Program-made: the position numbers and the translations under genes | NCBI RefSeq assembly: GCF_019097595.1 | Contig: NC_080734.1 | Span: forward strand, 8,190,392 to 8,254,391 | Direction of reading: 5' to 3' | DNA: 64,000 bases | Origin: Hemibagrus wyckioides | Taxonomy: Eukaryota; Chordata; Actinopteri; Siluriformes; Bagridae | In this document: in pieces, positions 1-43,835 of the stretch | How the letters are laid out: each line of letters opens with the position of its first letter | Numbering within the stretch: the first letter of the stretch is position 1 | Notes under the pieces: model-generated | The model's input: the letters and a program-made list of their open reading frames with translations, nothing else | Told to the model about the DNA's origin: nothing | The model's database searches: none

Positions 1-105
1 TAATGACCACCTTATGTATGTTAGTGCATGTTGTTTTAATTAACATCTAAACTACATCAAACCATCTATAATGATGAATATGAATTAAACATTTACAATT
101 TCAAA

Positions 106-540
106 TTGTTTCTGTGTGATGGAAAAATATCAGTGAGAATCAAGGGGAAGCCAGTGGTGGCCATGCTGTATGGTTTAGAGGCAGTGTCACTGAGGAAGAG
201 ACAGGAGTCACGGGTGGAGGTAGCAGAGCTGAAGATGTTGAGGTTCTCTTTGGGAGTGACACGGTTGGACAGGATTAGGAACGAGTACATCAGAGGGATG
301 GCTCATGTTGGACGTTTGGGGGACAAAGTTAGGGAGTCCAGATTAAGATGGTTTGGACATGTTCAGAGGAGGGAGAGTGAGTATATTGGTAGGAGAATGT
401 TGGACATGGAGCTGCCAGGCAGGAGGCAAAGAGGAAGGCCAGAGAGGAGGTATATGGATGTAATAAACGAGGATATGAAGCTATTGGGTGCAAGTGTTGA
501 GGATGCAGAAGATCGTAACCAATCATGTTTTATCATGACT
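106..540 (+). pseudogene. LINE reverse-transcriptase C-terminal fragment (intronic)
   Basis: An open stretch translates to the C-terminal tail of a LINE ORF2. Motifs typical of the region behind the RT domain are visible: LGVTRLDRIRNEYIRG, RLRWFGHVQRRE, PGRRQRGRPERRYMDV and INEDMKLLGA. No RT catalytic motif is present, so it is a truncated copy. It lies in the intron before the first visible CD109-like exon. The same tail recurs at 35690-35910, so the family is interspersed. The clade (RTE/BovB-like or another) cannot be fixed by eye. Confidence 0.8.
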
Positions 541-564
541 TAATTCAGTCAACGGAATTCATTA

Positions 565-567
565 TTC

Positions 568-621
<54 letters not shown>
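565..621 (+). repeat. (TC)n microsatellite forming an exon's polypyrimidine tract
   Basis: A run of CT dinucleotides ends at the TAG acceptor of the exon starting at 624, so a length-variable repeat doubles as the splice polypyrimidine tract. Confidence 0.9.
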
Positions 622-622
<1 letters not shown>

Positions 623-623
623 G

Positions 624-31619
<30,996 letters not shown>

Positions 31620-31675
31620 ATAAGAGGTGGCTGATATCTCTTTTTGTGTTAATATATATATATATAAATATATAC

Positions 31676-31681
31676 AATAAA
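31676..31681 (+). promoter_or_regulatory. Polyadenylation signal AATAAA for the CD109-like gene
   Basis: A canonical AATAAA lies 57 nt after the stop and is followed within 20 nt by a GT-rich tract (TGTGTCTGTTGTGTAG) of the kind that binds the cleavage-stimulation factor. This would give a very short 3' UTR. Longer alternative ends cannot be excluded. Confidence 0.65.
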
Positions 31682-31876
31682 ATGTGTCTGTTGTGTAGTC
31701 AGGACTAAGGTTGACAAAGCCCTATAAGGTTAGTGAATACTTTAATGTAATTAATTATGCCTTCTTATAGCACAAATAATTCATGATAAAACAACAGAAC
31801 CCAAAACAGAGTGCGTTATTGTCGTCACTTACACCAAGCTTATTTAGAACGAGTAAAAACAGAAGCTTGGTGTATG

Positions 31877-32466
31877 TAACCTGATCAGCCATAACATTAA
31901 AACCACCTGCCTAATATTGTGTCCATCCTCTTTGTGCTGCCAAAACAGCTCGGACACTCTGACAAGTCACTGACTCCACGAGACCTCTGACCATTGCATC
32001 TGGCATCAAGATGTTAGTTTTACCATTTTGTCTGATGCCAGGTCTGATGCTCATGTGCCCATGCTAAGAACTCTTGATGGGGGACCGGGGCCTGTCTACA
32101 GCTATAACACCTTTCTATCAATTTGTGCCACAGTAGCTCTTCTGTAGGATCATACCTTCACTTCCCACATGCATCAGTGAGTCTTGGGTACCCATGATCC
32201 TCACTGCTTTTCCTTCCTTGGAGCACTTTTCGTATTTACAAACCACTGCATATCAGAATCACCACACAACACCTGCCATTTTGGAGAGTCGTCTTACTCA
32301 GTTCCACACACTTGCCCATTTTTCCTTCTTCCAACACGTCAGCTTTGAGAACTTACTGTTCAATTGCTGCCTAATATATCCCACACCTTTAAAGGTACCA
32401 CTGAACAAGATAATCAATATTCTTCATTACACATGTCAGTGATTTTAATGTTATGGCTAGTCAGTG
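31877..32466. mobile_element. Non-autonomous DNA transposon with terminal inverted repeats
   Basis: The left end, GATCAGCCATAACATTAAAA, is matched by the inverted right end, TTTTAATGTTATGGCTAGTC. The interior (CACCTGCCTAATATTGTGT, CCATTTTGGAGAGTCG, CACACTTGCCCATTTTTCCT, GCTGCCTAATATATCCCAC) is a familiar fish Tc1-like body reduced by deletion. It lies 250 bp after the CD109-like gene. Confidence 0.75.
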
Positions 32467-35428
32467 TATTTTTTGTTATTAATAACTGAATTATATTTGA
32501 AAGAAAAAGCCACACAATCCTTTTATTTTGTTGTCATCTTTAGTACACTAGACCCAAATGGGTGTCCCCCACTTTTCTTGACACATTTTCTCACTGTAGC
32601 TGTTAGTTCCTTTCTGTATGAATAAATAATTGCTACTTTAATAGGTAATAGGTAATTTTATAGACTAGCCTTTACTGCTATTTATTCTCCTTATATAAAG
32701 TATATAGGTATGAGGAGCTCAGATTGAGAAGAACATATTAACAGCCAATCAAAAATGAGTATTTTGTGGTATGAACTGTAATTACCTAAAAACTGTTATT
32801 ATTTACACATAAAATTACAAGAACACACATCAGAATTATAATAAATGACTATTGTCTGAAAATGTGATGTTATTTCTAAATTCTACTACGGAGGTAAACA
32901 GAATTTAACAGATTTCATGTCCAGGCTCTCATAGATTTTTATTTATAATCGCCAAAGAAAACAGATTGGTTCAACAAACGGGTACCAAAAATTTAAATAT
33001 CACCTCATGATAAAAATACTTTCATGTGCTATGTATGCGTGTTTAAATGTGTTGTGATGCAGCTCATTATGCTAAGCAGTAACTATAGCATGTCCTAGTC
33101 GATCTGAATTCCAGCACCTGCTGCACTACACACATTGGCTGAGGTTTGATTATGTGGATTTATCAGAGTTCATGGATGGCAGATCGTTTCAGAATCAGAA
33201 ACATGCAGGTATGTGGACATACTAATGAAACACACATCTATAACACATTGCTGTAAGTAATAGTCATTTAGAGGAAACCAAATAAGAAATAAAAATGATT
33301 TGGAATCATTTTGATGCTAGAGGACGTCTCATAGACTTATTGTCCAGGGAGTAAACACCATGTGCCGCACTACACACCGAGTTAAAAGATCATATTTGCT
33401 TCATTTAGTCTGTATTAATGCACTTAACTAGCTAACTAGCTCAACAAAATGCATTACGTTGTGTTAGCTACCGGTTTTTCAGTTAGGTTTCTACAGGCAG
33501 CTAAGGTCACTGAGTGAGGTTTACTTGTGTGGTGGGTTAAGCAATAAACTTGTTTTGTCCACCCCGATTATATAAAGTTGTATGATTCTTCAAAACAAGT
33601 GCTCTTTTGAAGTGCACTGAAGATGCTGTGAACACATAAATAGCAAGAGATTTGCTCCACATGGTGACTTCCTGACTGGAAATGAATCACTTTAACATCC
33701 AGGCCTAGCTGAGACATGTTTATAGCCAGACACTGAGAAAGAGAACAGTCTAGAATGAAAGGAGAACTTAAGGGCAAAGAGATTTTAGTCTGCTTCGTAA
33801 TTCTGCACACAAATATTGTGCTTCAAGCTGATGTGTCGAGCAAAATGCTCGAGACTTGAGTGTGTGAGAGAAACAGTCTGCTGTGGGACTTTATGGCTTT
33901 TCTTGTAATGTTGTTCTTGAAGTGCTTGAAAAGAGGCAAAGAGGCCATTAGCTAAAGGATCACTAGCCTCTCGTGGGTGATGGCGTAAGCTTGGCCTAAA
34001 AGGAAACACGTTCCCTGGTTTCTCGTACGTGCTTTCAAATAAACACTCATGTCCACAAGCAAACTAAGTAATCACTTCAACTTTACAGCATGCTATTTAA
34101 GGCTTAGGAGGATTTTCAACATCTCTCAAGACTCTCTTATAGTCATACCTGGGTTCCTGCTTATATCTACATGTTCTCAAAGTCGTGCAACGCTGTGGTG
34201 TTATAATTTGCACAAGCTGTACCGTGAGTCATTAGCAAGGAGACATCGGTTCTCTGTCAGCTTTATTAAACACAGACTTTTTTTTTAACTTCTGGAACAA
34301 ACGCACTAAAATTAGCTAACACATAGACGCTGCTATGCTACTTCATTAACATCACATTTTGTGGTTTGGGGGGAAAAAAACAATACAGTGCATGAATCCA
34401 AAATTCCAGCAAAACCCACAGTACGTCGCTTCGTTCCATTAAGTCATCAATGTGGTTGCAATCGTGTGCTTATAACCACAAGGCTTTGGGACCACATGAA
34501 ATGTGAATACATGGAACCGTTTGAGTGGAACAGAGCCGATGCTTGTAACATAGACACTACTGTGTAGTCTTTAAAGCCTGCAGTGTTTTAATGTGGAGGA
34601 TCATCCAGCAGTTCTGTCTTAAACGAACTTCCTCTGTCTGCCTCCAGTGCCTTGTGGGATGAGGCACAGATGACAGTGAGACACAATCGTAAATCCTATT
34701 GATACGCAATATTTCTGAATATAAGCTGAGATATTTCCAGCTGTGTTGTTAAAACTAAGAAAAGATGATTGACGTGCACAACTTGCAGATTAATGAATGT
34801 TTCTAAAAAATAAGCATAATAATTTCCACACATGAAAATGGAATTTATTTTGAACTAAATTTCTTATTTTTTTTAATTTTCTTATTTCTATTTATTGATT
34901 ATTTTAAGTAAGGTTTACATGGCCCCAAGGATTATTCTCAAACAAATAAATAAATAAGTGTGAGTTTTTACTCAAACATGAACAGGCAAATTAAACTTTT
35001 TTCATTGATTATTTTGCTTATCTATTTTATGCAAGAGAGCTTAAATGGACTGCGCAAATCTCAACACTGTAAGACACGCACAACAAACTCTGCTTTCTTC
35101 CACATATAAACAACAACGGTTTATTCTTCAGCAAGTGAAATAGGGCTGTGTAGAAGGCTGAGGGTGATGGAAGCTCTGGAAATAAGTGATGAATTACTCA
35201 GTAGGGAGAAATCCAAATCCGGATACAGCAGGGTCCAAATGTCAGAGACCACACAGAAAATCTGTTTTTGTTTTCATTTCAAATGGGGAATAAAGACGTT
35301 TTCAGAATTTTTAAATATTTTAAACAAAGGAAGCAAATGTTCAGTATCTTGAATGTTTTCTGTATTTAATATTAAACATTCTGCTCTATTTCTCATCTCT
35401 ATTTACATGTATGTAAATTAATGATTTT
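32467..35428. other. Intergenic stretch, no gene recognised
   Basis: AT-rich sequence without open frames resembling known proteins and without clear repeats, apart from poly-T/poly-A runs and an AAATAAAT run near 34945. Confidence 0.5.
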
Positions 35429-35941
35429 GATCATGTTATCTGCTTTAATCTAGCCATGGGGTCACAGTCCAGTGACTTCTGTGACGGTCCCAAGCCCGGA
35501 TAAATAGAGAGGGTTGCGTCAGGAAGGGCATCCGGCGTAAAACATTGCCAAATTTAACCATGCGAATCGTCAGTACTCTGAATTTCATACCAGATCGGTC
35601 GAGGCCCGGGTTAACAACGACCGGCATCGGCGCTGGTGGAAATTAGGCTACTGTTGGTCGAAGAAGTAGAGAAGGGAGGAGAGAGAAGAGGATGGTTTGG
35701 ACATGTTCAGAGGAGGGAGAGTGAGTATATTGGTAGGAGAATATCGGACATGGAGCTGCCAGGAAGGAGGCAAAGATGAAGGCCAAAGAGGAGGTATATG
35801 GATGTAATAAATGAGGATATGAAGCTAGTGGGTGCAAGTGTTGAGGATGCAGAAGATAGGGATAGGTGGAGGGAGATGATTCGCTGTGGTGACCCCTGAA
35901 GGGAAAAGCCAAAAGAAGAAGAAGATCATGTTATCTGCTTT
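35429..35941 (+). mobile_element. Internally deleted LINE with 18-bp target-site duplication
   Basis: GATCATGTTATCTGCTTT occurs at 35429-35446 and again, perfectly, at 35924-35941. The 477-bp insert (35447-35923) begins with LINE 5'-UTR-like sequence (GTCCCAAGCCCGGATAAAT, AGGAAGGGCATCCGGCGTAA, GCCCGGGTTAACAACGACCG). At about 35690 it jumps directly to the LINE ORF2 tail (GGTTTGGACATGTTCAGAGG, as at 350). It ends GGTGACCCCTGAAGGGAAAA followed by (AAG)n. The target duplication and tail are marks of target-primed reverse transcription. The central ORF, including the RT core, is missing. Confidence 0.88.
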
Positions 35942-38900
35942 TGCAGAGAAAGTGTCTAATCTCTTCTGCTGAAGCTTGTGAACTAAAATGGATCGTATAC
36001 GCACTGTCAATAAAGCAAAAATATGACAAACCAAATACTAAAAATCTCTGGAACCATGTAAAATTTCAAATGTTTTAACTTTTCACTCAAGTCATTGTCA
36101 GTAATATAATTTGTAAAGAAAATTGTTGTATTAAATTAGAAGACATTTTTGGACTTTTGGACCTCATTCATTTAAATGACATTTAAAACACTGTCAATAA
36201 AACTAAGCTCTATCATTTCCCACATTTTTTCACAAACATCTATCGTCTCATGTCATACCACGTTCAGATTATTTATTTATATTTAATAAATACAAATTTT
36301 AAAAAACATAAATTATAAATGTTACATTTAGATTTATCTCTAGTCAGTAAAGCCAGAGGTGTTTCACATAATGTAAGGCTTATGATACACAGATTTCAAA
36401 AATGTGTTATTTAACGAAGAAAAAATGTATAATCATTAATAATAATGTGTGCGAAATTTTAATTATTTTATTTTATTTTTTTATTTAACCCTTATAGAAG
36501 GAGTCTTGAGTGTCAGAGAAAAGTCTTCAGGAGAGAGGACTTTATGATTTTGATCTCGACTTCTTTGTAATGTGCTAGGCTCTATTTTATCCTGTTATAT
36601 ATTATAATAACAGGGATGATAGGAAACACCACAACATTGACTTGTTTAATCAGATGAGAAAAAATGGAATTTATCTCTGTTTTGTTGCATCAATGTTCAG
36701 CATCGAATGTTTTTGTTATGTCACATTCCACAGTGGTGGTTAATATGAAGCTCATAGGAATGTAGACAGTCAGGTCTGTAAGAATTTGTAGTTTTTCTGT
36801 TTCTACCCTAGGGGCAATAAAATCAACTGAAAAGTTCTTTTTTCAAGGTAAATGTTGATATCAAAACCCATTCCTGCTCTATGAGATGCCCCAAGTGCTT
36901 CTTTGTTAGTGTTTAAAATTTAAGAAGTGTTATCCTTAACCACTAACATTTTCACACTGAAAACCAACAGAGTCCTGACTCTAACTATCAGACATGCAGC
37001 AATAAAATAATAACTTTGTTTATAGTGATTGAAAATGTCTGATCTGGCGGTTTCTATTACACTGGCAGAACAGAAATCCAGTGAACTGGTATAAAGAGTT
37101 AAAATGTAAGATGTGACGTTCTTTAATTAAAACAAATAATTGTAATAGCAAATTGATGTGGTTTAAAGGGGGAATAAAACACTTCTAGGAAAATAATAAA
37201 ACTTTGTGGTGGTAACAGTAACCCGGCCACATCACACCTCCTTGATTGATGATTATGTCTATAATAGTACTCTCCCTTATGTAACACAATTCTAAGGGTA
37301 CTGGAAGACACCAGAAAGAAACCGATTCAGAGAATCAGCCCTTTAATTGACTGCAATATTTAAATCAAATTGTCTGGAGCAGCTGCGGAAGATGTTGTCA
37401 TTGTCTTCAACTGCTGATGATTAACATCTGAAAATTGCTGGTCTGAAAGTAATAGGTTCGCTGCGTCACTAGATGGCGTAGAGCCTTGTATAAACAACTA
37501 AAATCTATTGATCCCCAGATGCCACATTCCTATTAAGTGAGCTGTGGATTTGATCTTTTAATAAATCACCCTAGAAACGTGTTTGCATCAAAACAGTGCA
37601 GCTTGCGTAAACACGACACTGAGCTAACCTCTGTAGTGAGTTCGAAGTCATGGGAACGTAAACATGAAGTCCTGTGGAAAACATGCAGCTTATAGCGTAA
37701 GTCTTGCACTCAAATCAAACACTTCTCCTCTGACTAATTTCTGATGTGAACATGTCCTGCACATTTACAGCAATCAAGTCTAAAGTTACTGTACACAAAG
37801 CACAGTATCTAAGCTCCACTGCAGGGGGAAAAAAAACCTGGTCTTATCCATCCTCTAGCTGCCAAACACTGTCTTGTGACAGACCTTGGATTTGATTCAA
37901 ACAGGCCAAATGTTTGGAAGCTATAGGGACAAGGCTTGTCATCATCTGACTCCTGGCAATGCTTGAACCATTCAAGCCATATTCAAAATTCAGAAATTGA
38001 GTGTTATTAACAGCTCATAACTGAACAGGTTTGGAGCAAAAGTGCACTCAGACAATTCAAGGCTTCAGGACTGCAGATTCTGGCTTCATTTCTGACAACT
38101 CATGGAGGCAGAAAGAAACTCTAGAGAGAGCACACCTTCTGTTCCTCCCCAGCGGCAACGAGGAAATGAGTCACAACTCAGCATTTGTCTTTAATTCAGA
38201 CATTATGAAGCCTCCAAAAGCAAAAGCTGGCCCACAGGCTGATAATCTCTAACCACCACTAGGTGGTAGACTTGATCAAGCCAAATCTGTATGACATCGC
38301 AGCTCGCCAAACAGACATTATGACCTCTGGTTATATCTCTGCTTAAAACCATTTTTATGGACGGTATGAGGGTTGAGGATTTCATGGTTCAGCAATGCCT
38401 ACTGACCACAAGCTCACCCAGTGCCAAAGAAAACTGTTATGTAAAAAAATACACTCATTCCAGTCTGAGAAGAACTAACCTTGAGGGTATGAAGTTTAGA
38501 CATTCAAATGAACAGGGTCTCTCAAAACTTGAACTGTTTTTAGAAAAGAGATTACTGATTAAAACAGCTTCCTTGCCTCAATCTAGCTTTGGTTTTTTTT
38601 CTCAAAAGCAAGTTTAAAAGTCGAAGCCAAGGTTGTGTCTAGGAGTTCAGTACATTTAAATTGTATCCTTGAGCTAATTTTGCTTGTCCAGTGCAAAAAA
38701 TAAAAGAGTCATCTCACTGGCCATGGAATTGCCTTTTAACTTGATATATAAGCAAGATGTGATGTCATACAGCATGAGATTATACATGACCTGCAAAACT
38801 TCTCACATCAACACATAAAGTAGCATTTCTCATTGAACCACGATGAGACATGATAAGCCTGGCTGAGGATGCACTCATTTTTGCTGAAGATGATCATGGA

Positions 38901-39150
38901 AACAACATACACAGACATCCCCAGAGATGGAAAGAGTGGGAATAATCCCAAACCAGGTTGACTTGAATCACTGTGGTGTTACCAGCTTAGCCAGCAGTAA
39001 ACGGCAAGGCTGTGGGTGAGATATACGTGATTGATTAACTTTCCAGCACAAGCCGTAACCCTCAGGGTTCATTCTGGTCAGTGTTTCAGGTCTCGTCTCA
39101 TTCCTCACCACCAGTGCTGTAATATTATTATAATGTATATGACGTAATGA
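35942..39150. other. Intergenic stretch, no gene recognised
   Basis: No coding pattern and no clear repeat. AT-rich, with ordinary short runs. Confidence 0.45.
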
Positions 39151-39830
39151 ATGCGTGCTGGCTGAAAATTGGGCAGAAACGTCTGAGACAGACCATTGCA
39201 GTAGCATTACCGCATTCTCCCACATTTGTAATACTAGATGTTTAAGTAGCCACAGAAGCGCTGTGATGATGGAAACTTCTCTTGCTCGCTTTCTAACTCC
39301 GTCGTTCCTTCTCGCTTACCCTCATCTGCTGGCACTGTAATTGTTGGAGCTCAAGGAACAGCAGAGCACTGGCTACACTCACATTACATTTGGTTGGAAG
39401 CTATTTTTTTTTTTCTTCTGCAGAGAGAGGTGATTTATCAAAGCCAGAGGCCAGGTGTACAGAGATGCTTTCCACATTACAAAGTCTTTAATGCTCATCA
39501 GTGTAACAGGAGATAGTACGAACATGTCTTCCTTAAAACTAATCCAAGTGTGACTGTTTTTCAGCTCTAAGAATCATCATATTGTGCTGCGTTATCTTTA
39601 TCGGTTTTCCTGTTGACGAGTGCGACGGAAAACTTCACCTCCTACATTAAGTTAAGACCTCTAACAAAGATATTCAGTAGATTCATCTTTATTTGCACAT
39701 AATTAACAGGGAAAGTTAAATCAACAAATTAAAGGAAAACTCCATCCTGGATCTATGTATTCTGTATATGCTGATGTGTTTAGTGAATCTGGTGCTAATT
39801 TGTTGTCATTTTTTTCTTATTTCTGTGAGA

Positions 39831-40075
39831 AGTTAGTGGTTGTGGGCGACGGTGATGTCGATTACAATGAAGTTTGCATTAAAGGAGAAACAAAAGCAGT
39901 TTCAGTGATGGGTTTAATACATGAGGATGATGATTACGGAAATAATATGCTATTTAGGCACCAGATCTCAACCCGATCAAACACCGAATGGAGATTTTGG
40001 AGTGAGGTGTTAGACATTGCTTCCCACATCTATCATCAAAACACCAAGTGAGAGGAAAAAAATCTGAAGAATTGA
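39831..40075 (+). mobile_element. Block B of the duplication: Tc1-like transposase 3' remnant
   Basis: CACCAGATCTCAACCCGATC followed by AAACACC.AATGGAGATTTTGG corresponds to the SPDLNPIE..W segment around the third catalytic residue of Tc1-like transposases, now degenerate. A second copy is at 43395-43640. Confidence 0.5.
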
Positions 40076-40094
40076 ATTTGTTCATTCATCTAGT

Positions 40095-40290
40095 GAATCT
40101 CAAGCAGTGGTGAAGGGTCTGGGTTGTTAATTGGAAGGTTGGGGTTCAAGCCTCAGCAATGCCAAGCTGCCACTGTTAGCAAGGCCGTTAACAATCTCTA
40201 CTCCAGGGTGCTGCCTCATTGCTGACCCCAACTTCCAAAGCTGGGATATTTCACTGTGCTGCAAGGTATATGTGACAAAAATAATGGCTG
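40095..40290 (+). repeat. tRNA-derived SINE in duplication unit 1
   Basis: AAGGTTGGGGTTCAAGCCTC (B box), CAAGCTGCCACTGTTAGC, TGCTGCCTCATTGCTGACCC and TTTCACTGTGCTGCAAGGTA. The matching copy in unit 2 is at 43680-43835, with the same flanking AGTGAATCTCAAGCAGTGGT. Confidence 0.7.
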
Positions 40291-41641
40291 CTTCTTCTCC
40301 AAAGACTTGTAGAATCTCTAAGAAGGTACATTAGAGCCATCCAAAATGTTAATTTCACCCATCTGTATATGAAGGTATGTAAAAGTAGCTGTACTAACAG
40401 AATAGAAGCCCATTAGACTGAGAAAACTCTTCTGACTCATCAGAATCAACGATTTTTTTTATCGTTCCTTAGTTATCAAGTGTATGAATAGATTGAAGCA
40501 AATTCATAGGTTTGCTTGTCCAAATCATTGGATATTATTACACAGAACAGGCGAAGCTCAAGCATGTATTATTTTGCTGCACTCATAAGTTTCCATTAAA
40601 GAAATGAACACACATGATATGATATGATCTTCCTCTCAAGCAGGGATATGCAAAGAAAAGAATTTCATTCTGCTGTGATGTATATGAGACAAATAAACCT
40701 TCTTCATCTTAGTGAAACCAACAGAGTGGAAATCACAGTTCAAGAACAAAATCCAGAAATTTCCCGAATGCCACCAAGAAAAATGTTCAGGCAGGCAAAT
40801 CAGAAATCCAGAAAACTGAAGAGTGTAAGCTGCCCTAGAGATCTTTCCTTGTTCTCCAGCATGGCCAAGGAATAACTACTCCTCACCGATAATAGATTCA
40901 ATTGAGAGAATCCAGTTGGTGGAACAGTATTGTTACCCTTTAAGCAGTTAGAAGATTAGGCTTACTAGACCATAAGTAGGGAGAGACCTGTTCCAACATT
41001 TAATGGAGATATTTTCAGATACATATCTATGTATTTATGTATCAATGCTTCGGTTTCCTAAAATTTCCTGTTTTTGTTTTGCCCCAAACCAAGATCTTTT
41101 TGTCCTCAGGATTGTGACGTGGATTAGAATTTGATTGAATAAGTTGTTGCAGGCTGTACTCCATTAAAAACAACGACCCACGTTCGATTTTGCGTTAATG
41201 CTTTTAAAGCTTCCAATGTTTCCATTGCGTTTAAGTTCTTGTGCAATCTGAGAAGACAGCAAGACGTTTTACTGCAAAAGAAGGTTCCGGAATGAATGAA
41301 ACATTATTAATGAGAATAATTATACACGTAAATGAAGCGAACCAAATGCTTCCCATATTTCATGGCTAGTAAGACTTGTTTTGGCTAAGCAGGTGGGGGA
41401 TAGACAACAGCTGTAATTCTCTGCATCTCGGCTTCTTATGAATTGCGATTAATGTTTTTTTAGCTGAGTACTATTGAGTTATTGTTTAATGATCTTTAAT
41501 ATTTGCTTAAACAGTGAGAAGTCATATCTCCATTCTTTGGCAACAAGTCAAGATGATGTCATTTACCCTGCAGAGCCTGTAGGAAAGTTTTCATTTGACT
41601 CACCAAAGATGACCTTGTTCTGGTCTGCCGTGGTGGGTTTT

Positions 41642-41645
41642 CTTT

Positions 41646-41693
<48 letters not shown>

Positions 41694-41694
41694 T
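41642..41694 (+). repeat. (TTTC)n microsatellite between the duplication units
   Basis: About 13 TTTC units sit at the junction of units 1 and 2. Confidence 0.95.
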
Positions 41695-42934
41695 TAAATC
41701 TTGGACAGTCGTTCACCATCTGAGATAAAATGATCTAGTAGCATTACCACATTCTCCCATATTCGTAATACTAGCTGCCACAAAAGTGCTGTGATGTTGG
41801 AAACTGTTTTTCTCACTTTTTTCACTCTTTCTTTCCCTCACACTCGTTCAGCTGACACTGTAATTACTGGAACTAAAGGAACAGCAGAGTTCAGGCTACG
41901 CTCATGCTACTCTTCAAATCACAATGCACGGCTAATGATTTTCTTCTTGACATCACGCAAAAGACGCTGCCGCATTTTCTCACTCAAGAAAGCGAGGTGA
42001 TTTATCAAGGCCAAGTCTATTGAAATGTTTTCCACATCATAATGCCTTTAATGATGATCAGTGTTACAGAAGCCATAGAGAACATTACGTCTTTCTTCAA
42101 ACTAAATCCAAAAGCATCTGTTTTTCAGCTTTTGGAGGTCCATTGTAGTGTGTGCCGTGACAGATGGTTGTGATATCAGATGGGAGGGCGAAAATCTCAT
42201 ATCAATCAAAAAGCAATGAAACTATTAGGTTTGAGCAATGTATTATATCACTAGGTCTCACCGGTGCCATAATAAGAATGATATTGGGCAAAGTTTTACG
42301 CACAAAATAAAGCAGACAGACAGCTGCCTTCATTATGTCCGTGTTTCAAGTCTGTAATGATCCACTAGGGTCATGTCCCATTTCCTCCGAATACCAAGCA
42401 TGGATAACAGAAAAGCTCTAACTCCTAAAAAGAACCCACTAATATTTACATATTTCATGTACTTTCTTTTTTTAATCAACTTTTATCTAATGATTGATCA
42501 AGTAAATAACTCATCTCACACTTATTACACAATGCCGATGACTGGATTCTGGATTCTTCATAGTATTCTTTGCCCAAAAGAAATCATTTTGGACATTTGT
42601 TAACAGCAAATCATCTGATTGTGATCAACAAAGTGAAATTTTATATTCATATTTATATTTTTGTCTTTGAAAGATGCCTTTTATACCACCTGCCCTTGAT
42701 CATAAACTACTTTACTCTTGTAACCTGTTATCTCGACTGAGAATAAGAGCTTTCATTTCTATTACATGCTTCATGTTCAATGAAGCTGATAAAAGAATAT
42801 AATTCATCATAATTTTATGAGTAGAGTCACATTCATTACCTACATACACTGTATTATATTAAGATGATGCAACTTGGCTGATGTAGTGAGGTTACAGGGA
42901 CCCATGTGAAGAAGGTTATTGTGAAATGACAGAG

Positions 42935-43105
42935 ACTCAGTGGTTAAGGCTCAGGGTTACTGATCTCAAGGTTGAGCCAAAGATCTGCCCAGCTGCCACA
43001 TAGGCCCCTTGAGCAAGGGCCTTAAACAATCTGCAATCTGAGCCCAACTTCCTCTCAAGCCGGGATATGCAAAGAAAAGAATTTCACTCTGCTGTGATGT
43101 GTATT
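42935..43105 (+). repeat. tRNA-derived SINE in duplication unit 2
   Basis: CTCAGTGGTTAAGGCTCAGG, CTTGAGCAAGGGCCTTAAAC and CGGGATATGCAAAGAAAAG form a head plus 3' end. Unit 1 keeps only the 3' end of this SINE (40635-40700). Confidence 0.7.
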
Positions 43106-43679
43106 CTTCTTATTATTGTTGAATCCAACAGTGTTGAAATCACAGTTCAAGAACAATATCCAGAAATGTCTCAAATACCACCAAGAAAAATGTTCAAGAA
43201 GGCAAATGGGAAATCCAGAAAAGTGAAGATGCTTCAGAGATCTTTTTTGTCCTTCAGCATGGTCAAGGAATAACCACTCAAAACTGACAATAGATTCAAT
43301 TGAGAGAGGCTAGTTGGGGAAACATGGCTGTTACCCAATAAGCAAGTATTCTTTTAGCAGCTAGAAGATTAGGGACCATAAGTAGGGGGGGACCTGTTAG
43401 TGGTTGCGGGCTATGCTGATGTCGTACAGTACAATGAAGTTTGCATTGAAGGAGAAACAAATGCAGTTTCCTTGGTGAGTTTAATACATAATATGATGAA
43501 GATGATGATTATGCAAATATTATGCTATGACCTTTTACAAGCACTACATCTCAACCCTATTGAACAGGGAGATTATGGAGTGATGTGTTAGACATTTCTT
43601 CCCACATCTATTATCAAAACACCAAGTGAGAGATAAAGGTTTAGAGAATGGAATTTGTTCATGCATCCAGTGAATCTCA

Positions 43680-43835
43680 AGCAGTGGTGAAGGCTCTGGG
43701 TTGTTATTGAAAGGTTGGGGTTTATGTCTCAGCACCACCAAGCTGCCACTGTTGGGCCCTTAAGCAAGGCCCTTAATCTGCTCCATCTCTGCTCCAGGGT
43801 GCTGCATCATGGCTGACCCCAGAGCTGGAAAGATA
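43680..43835 (+). repeat. tRNA-derived SINE in duplication unit 2, second copy
   Basis: CACCAAGCTGCCACTGTTGG, GCCCTTAAGCAAGGCCCTTA and GGGTGCTGCATCATGGCTGA. Orthologous by position and flank to the SINE at 40095-40290. Confidence 0.7.

Larger units (their letters stand above)
39160..41700 (+). repeat. Tandem segmental duplication, unit 1
   Basis: It contains blocks shared with unit 2 (41730-44850). Block A starts near 39205 (GCATTACC.CATTCTCCCA). Block B is at 39831-40090. A SINE lies at 40095-40290. Block C is at 40612-41000 (GGATATGCAAAGAAAAGAAT, CACCAAGAAAAATGTTCA). Block D is at 41290-41640 (ACAGCTGTAA, TAATGATCTTTAATAT, AGCCTGTAGGA). Divergence is substantial, so the duplication is old. 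No gene was seen in either unit. Confidence 0.75.

Noticed and set aside
31877..32466. Continuation of the CD109-like transcript or a new exon
   Set aside because: The inverted ends and interior match a dispersed fish DNA transposon, and the gene already ended at 31619.
39755..40051. 98-codon frame as a gene
   Set aside because: It covers the Tc1-like remnant called block B, whose second copy at 43.4 kb is broken in the same frame.
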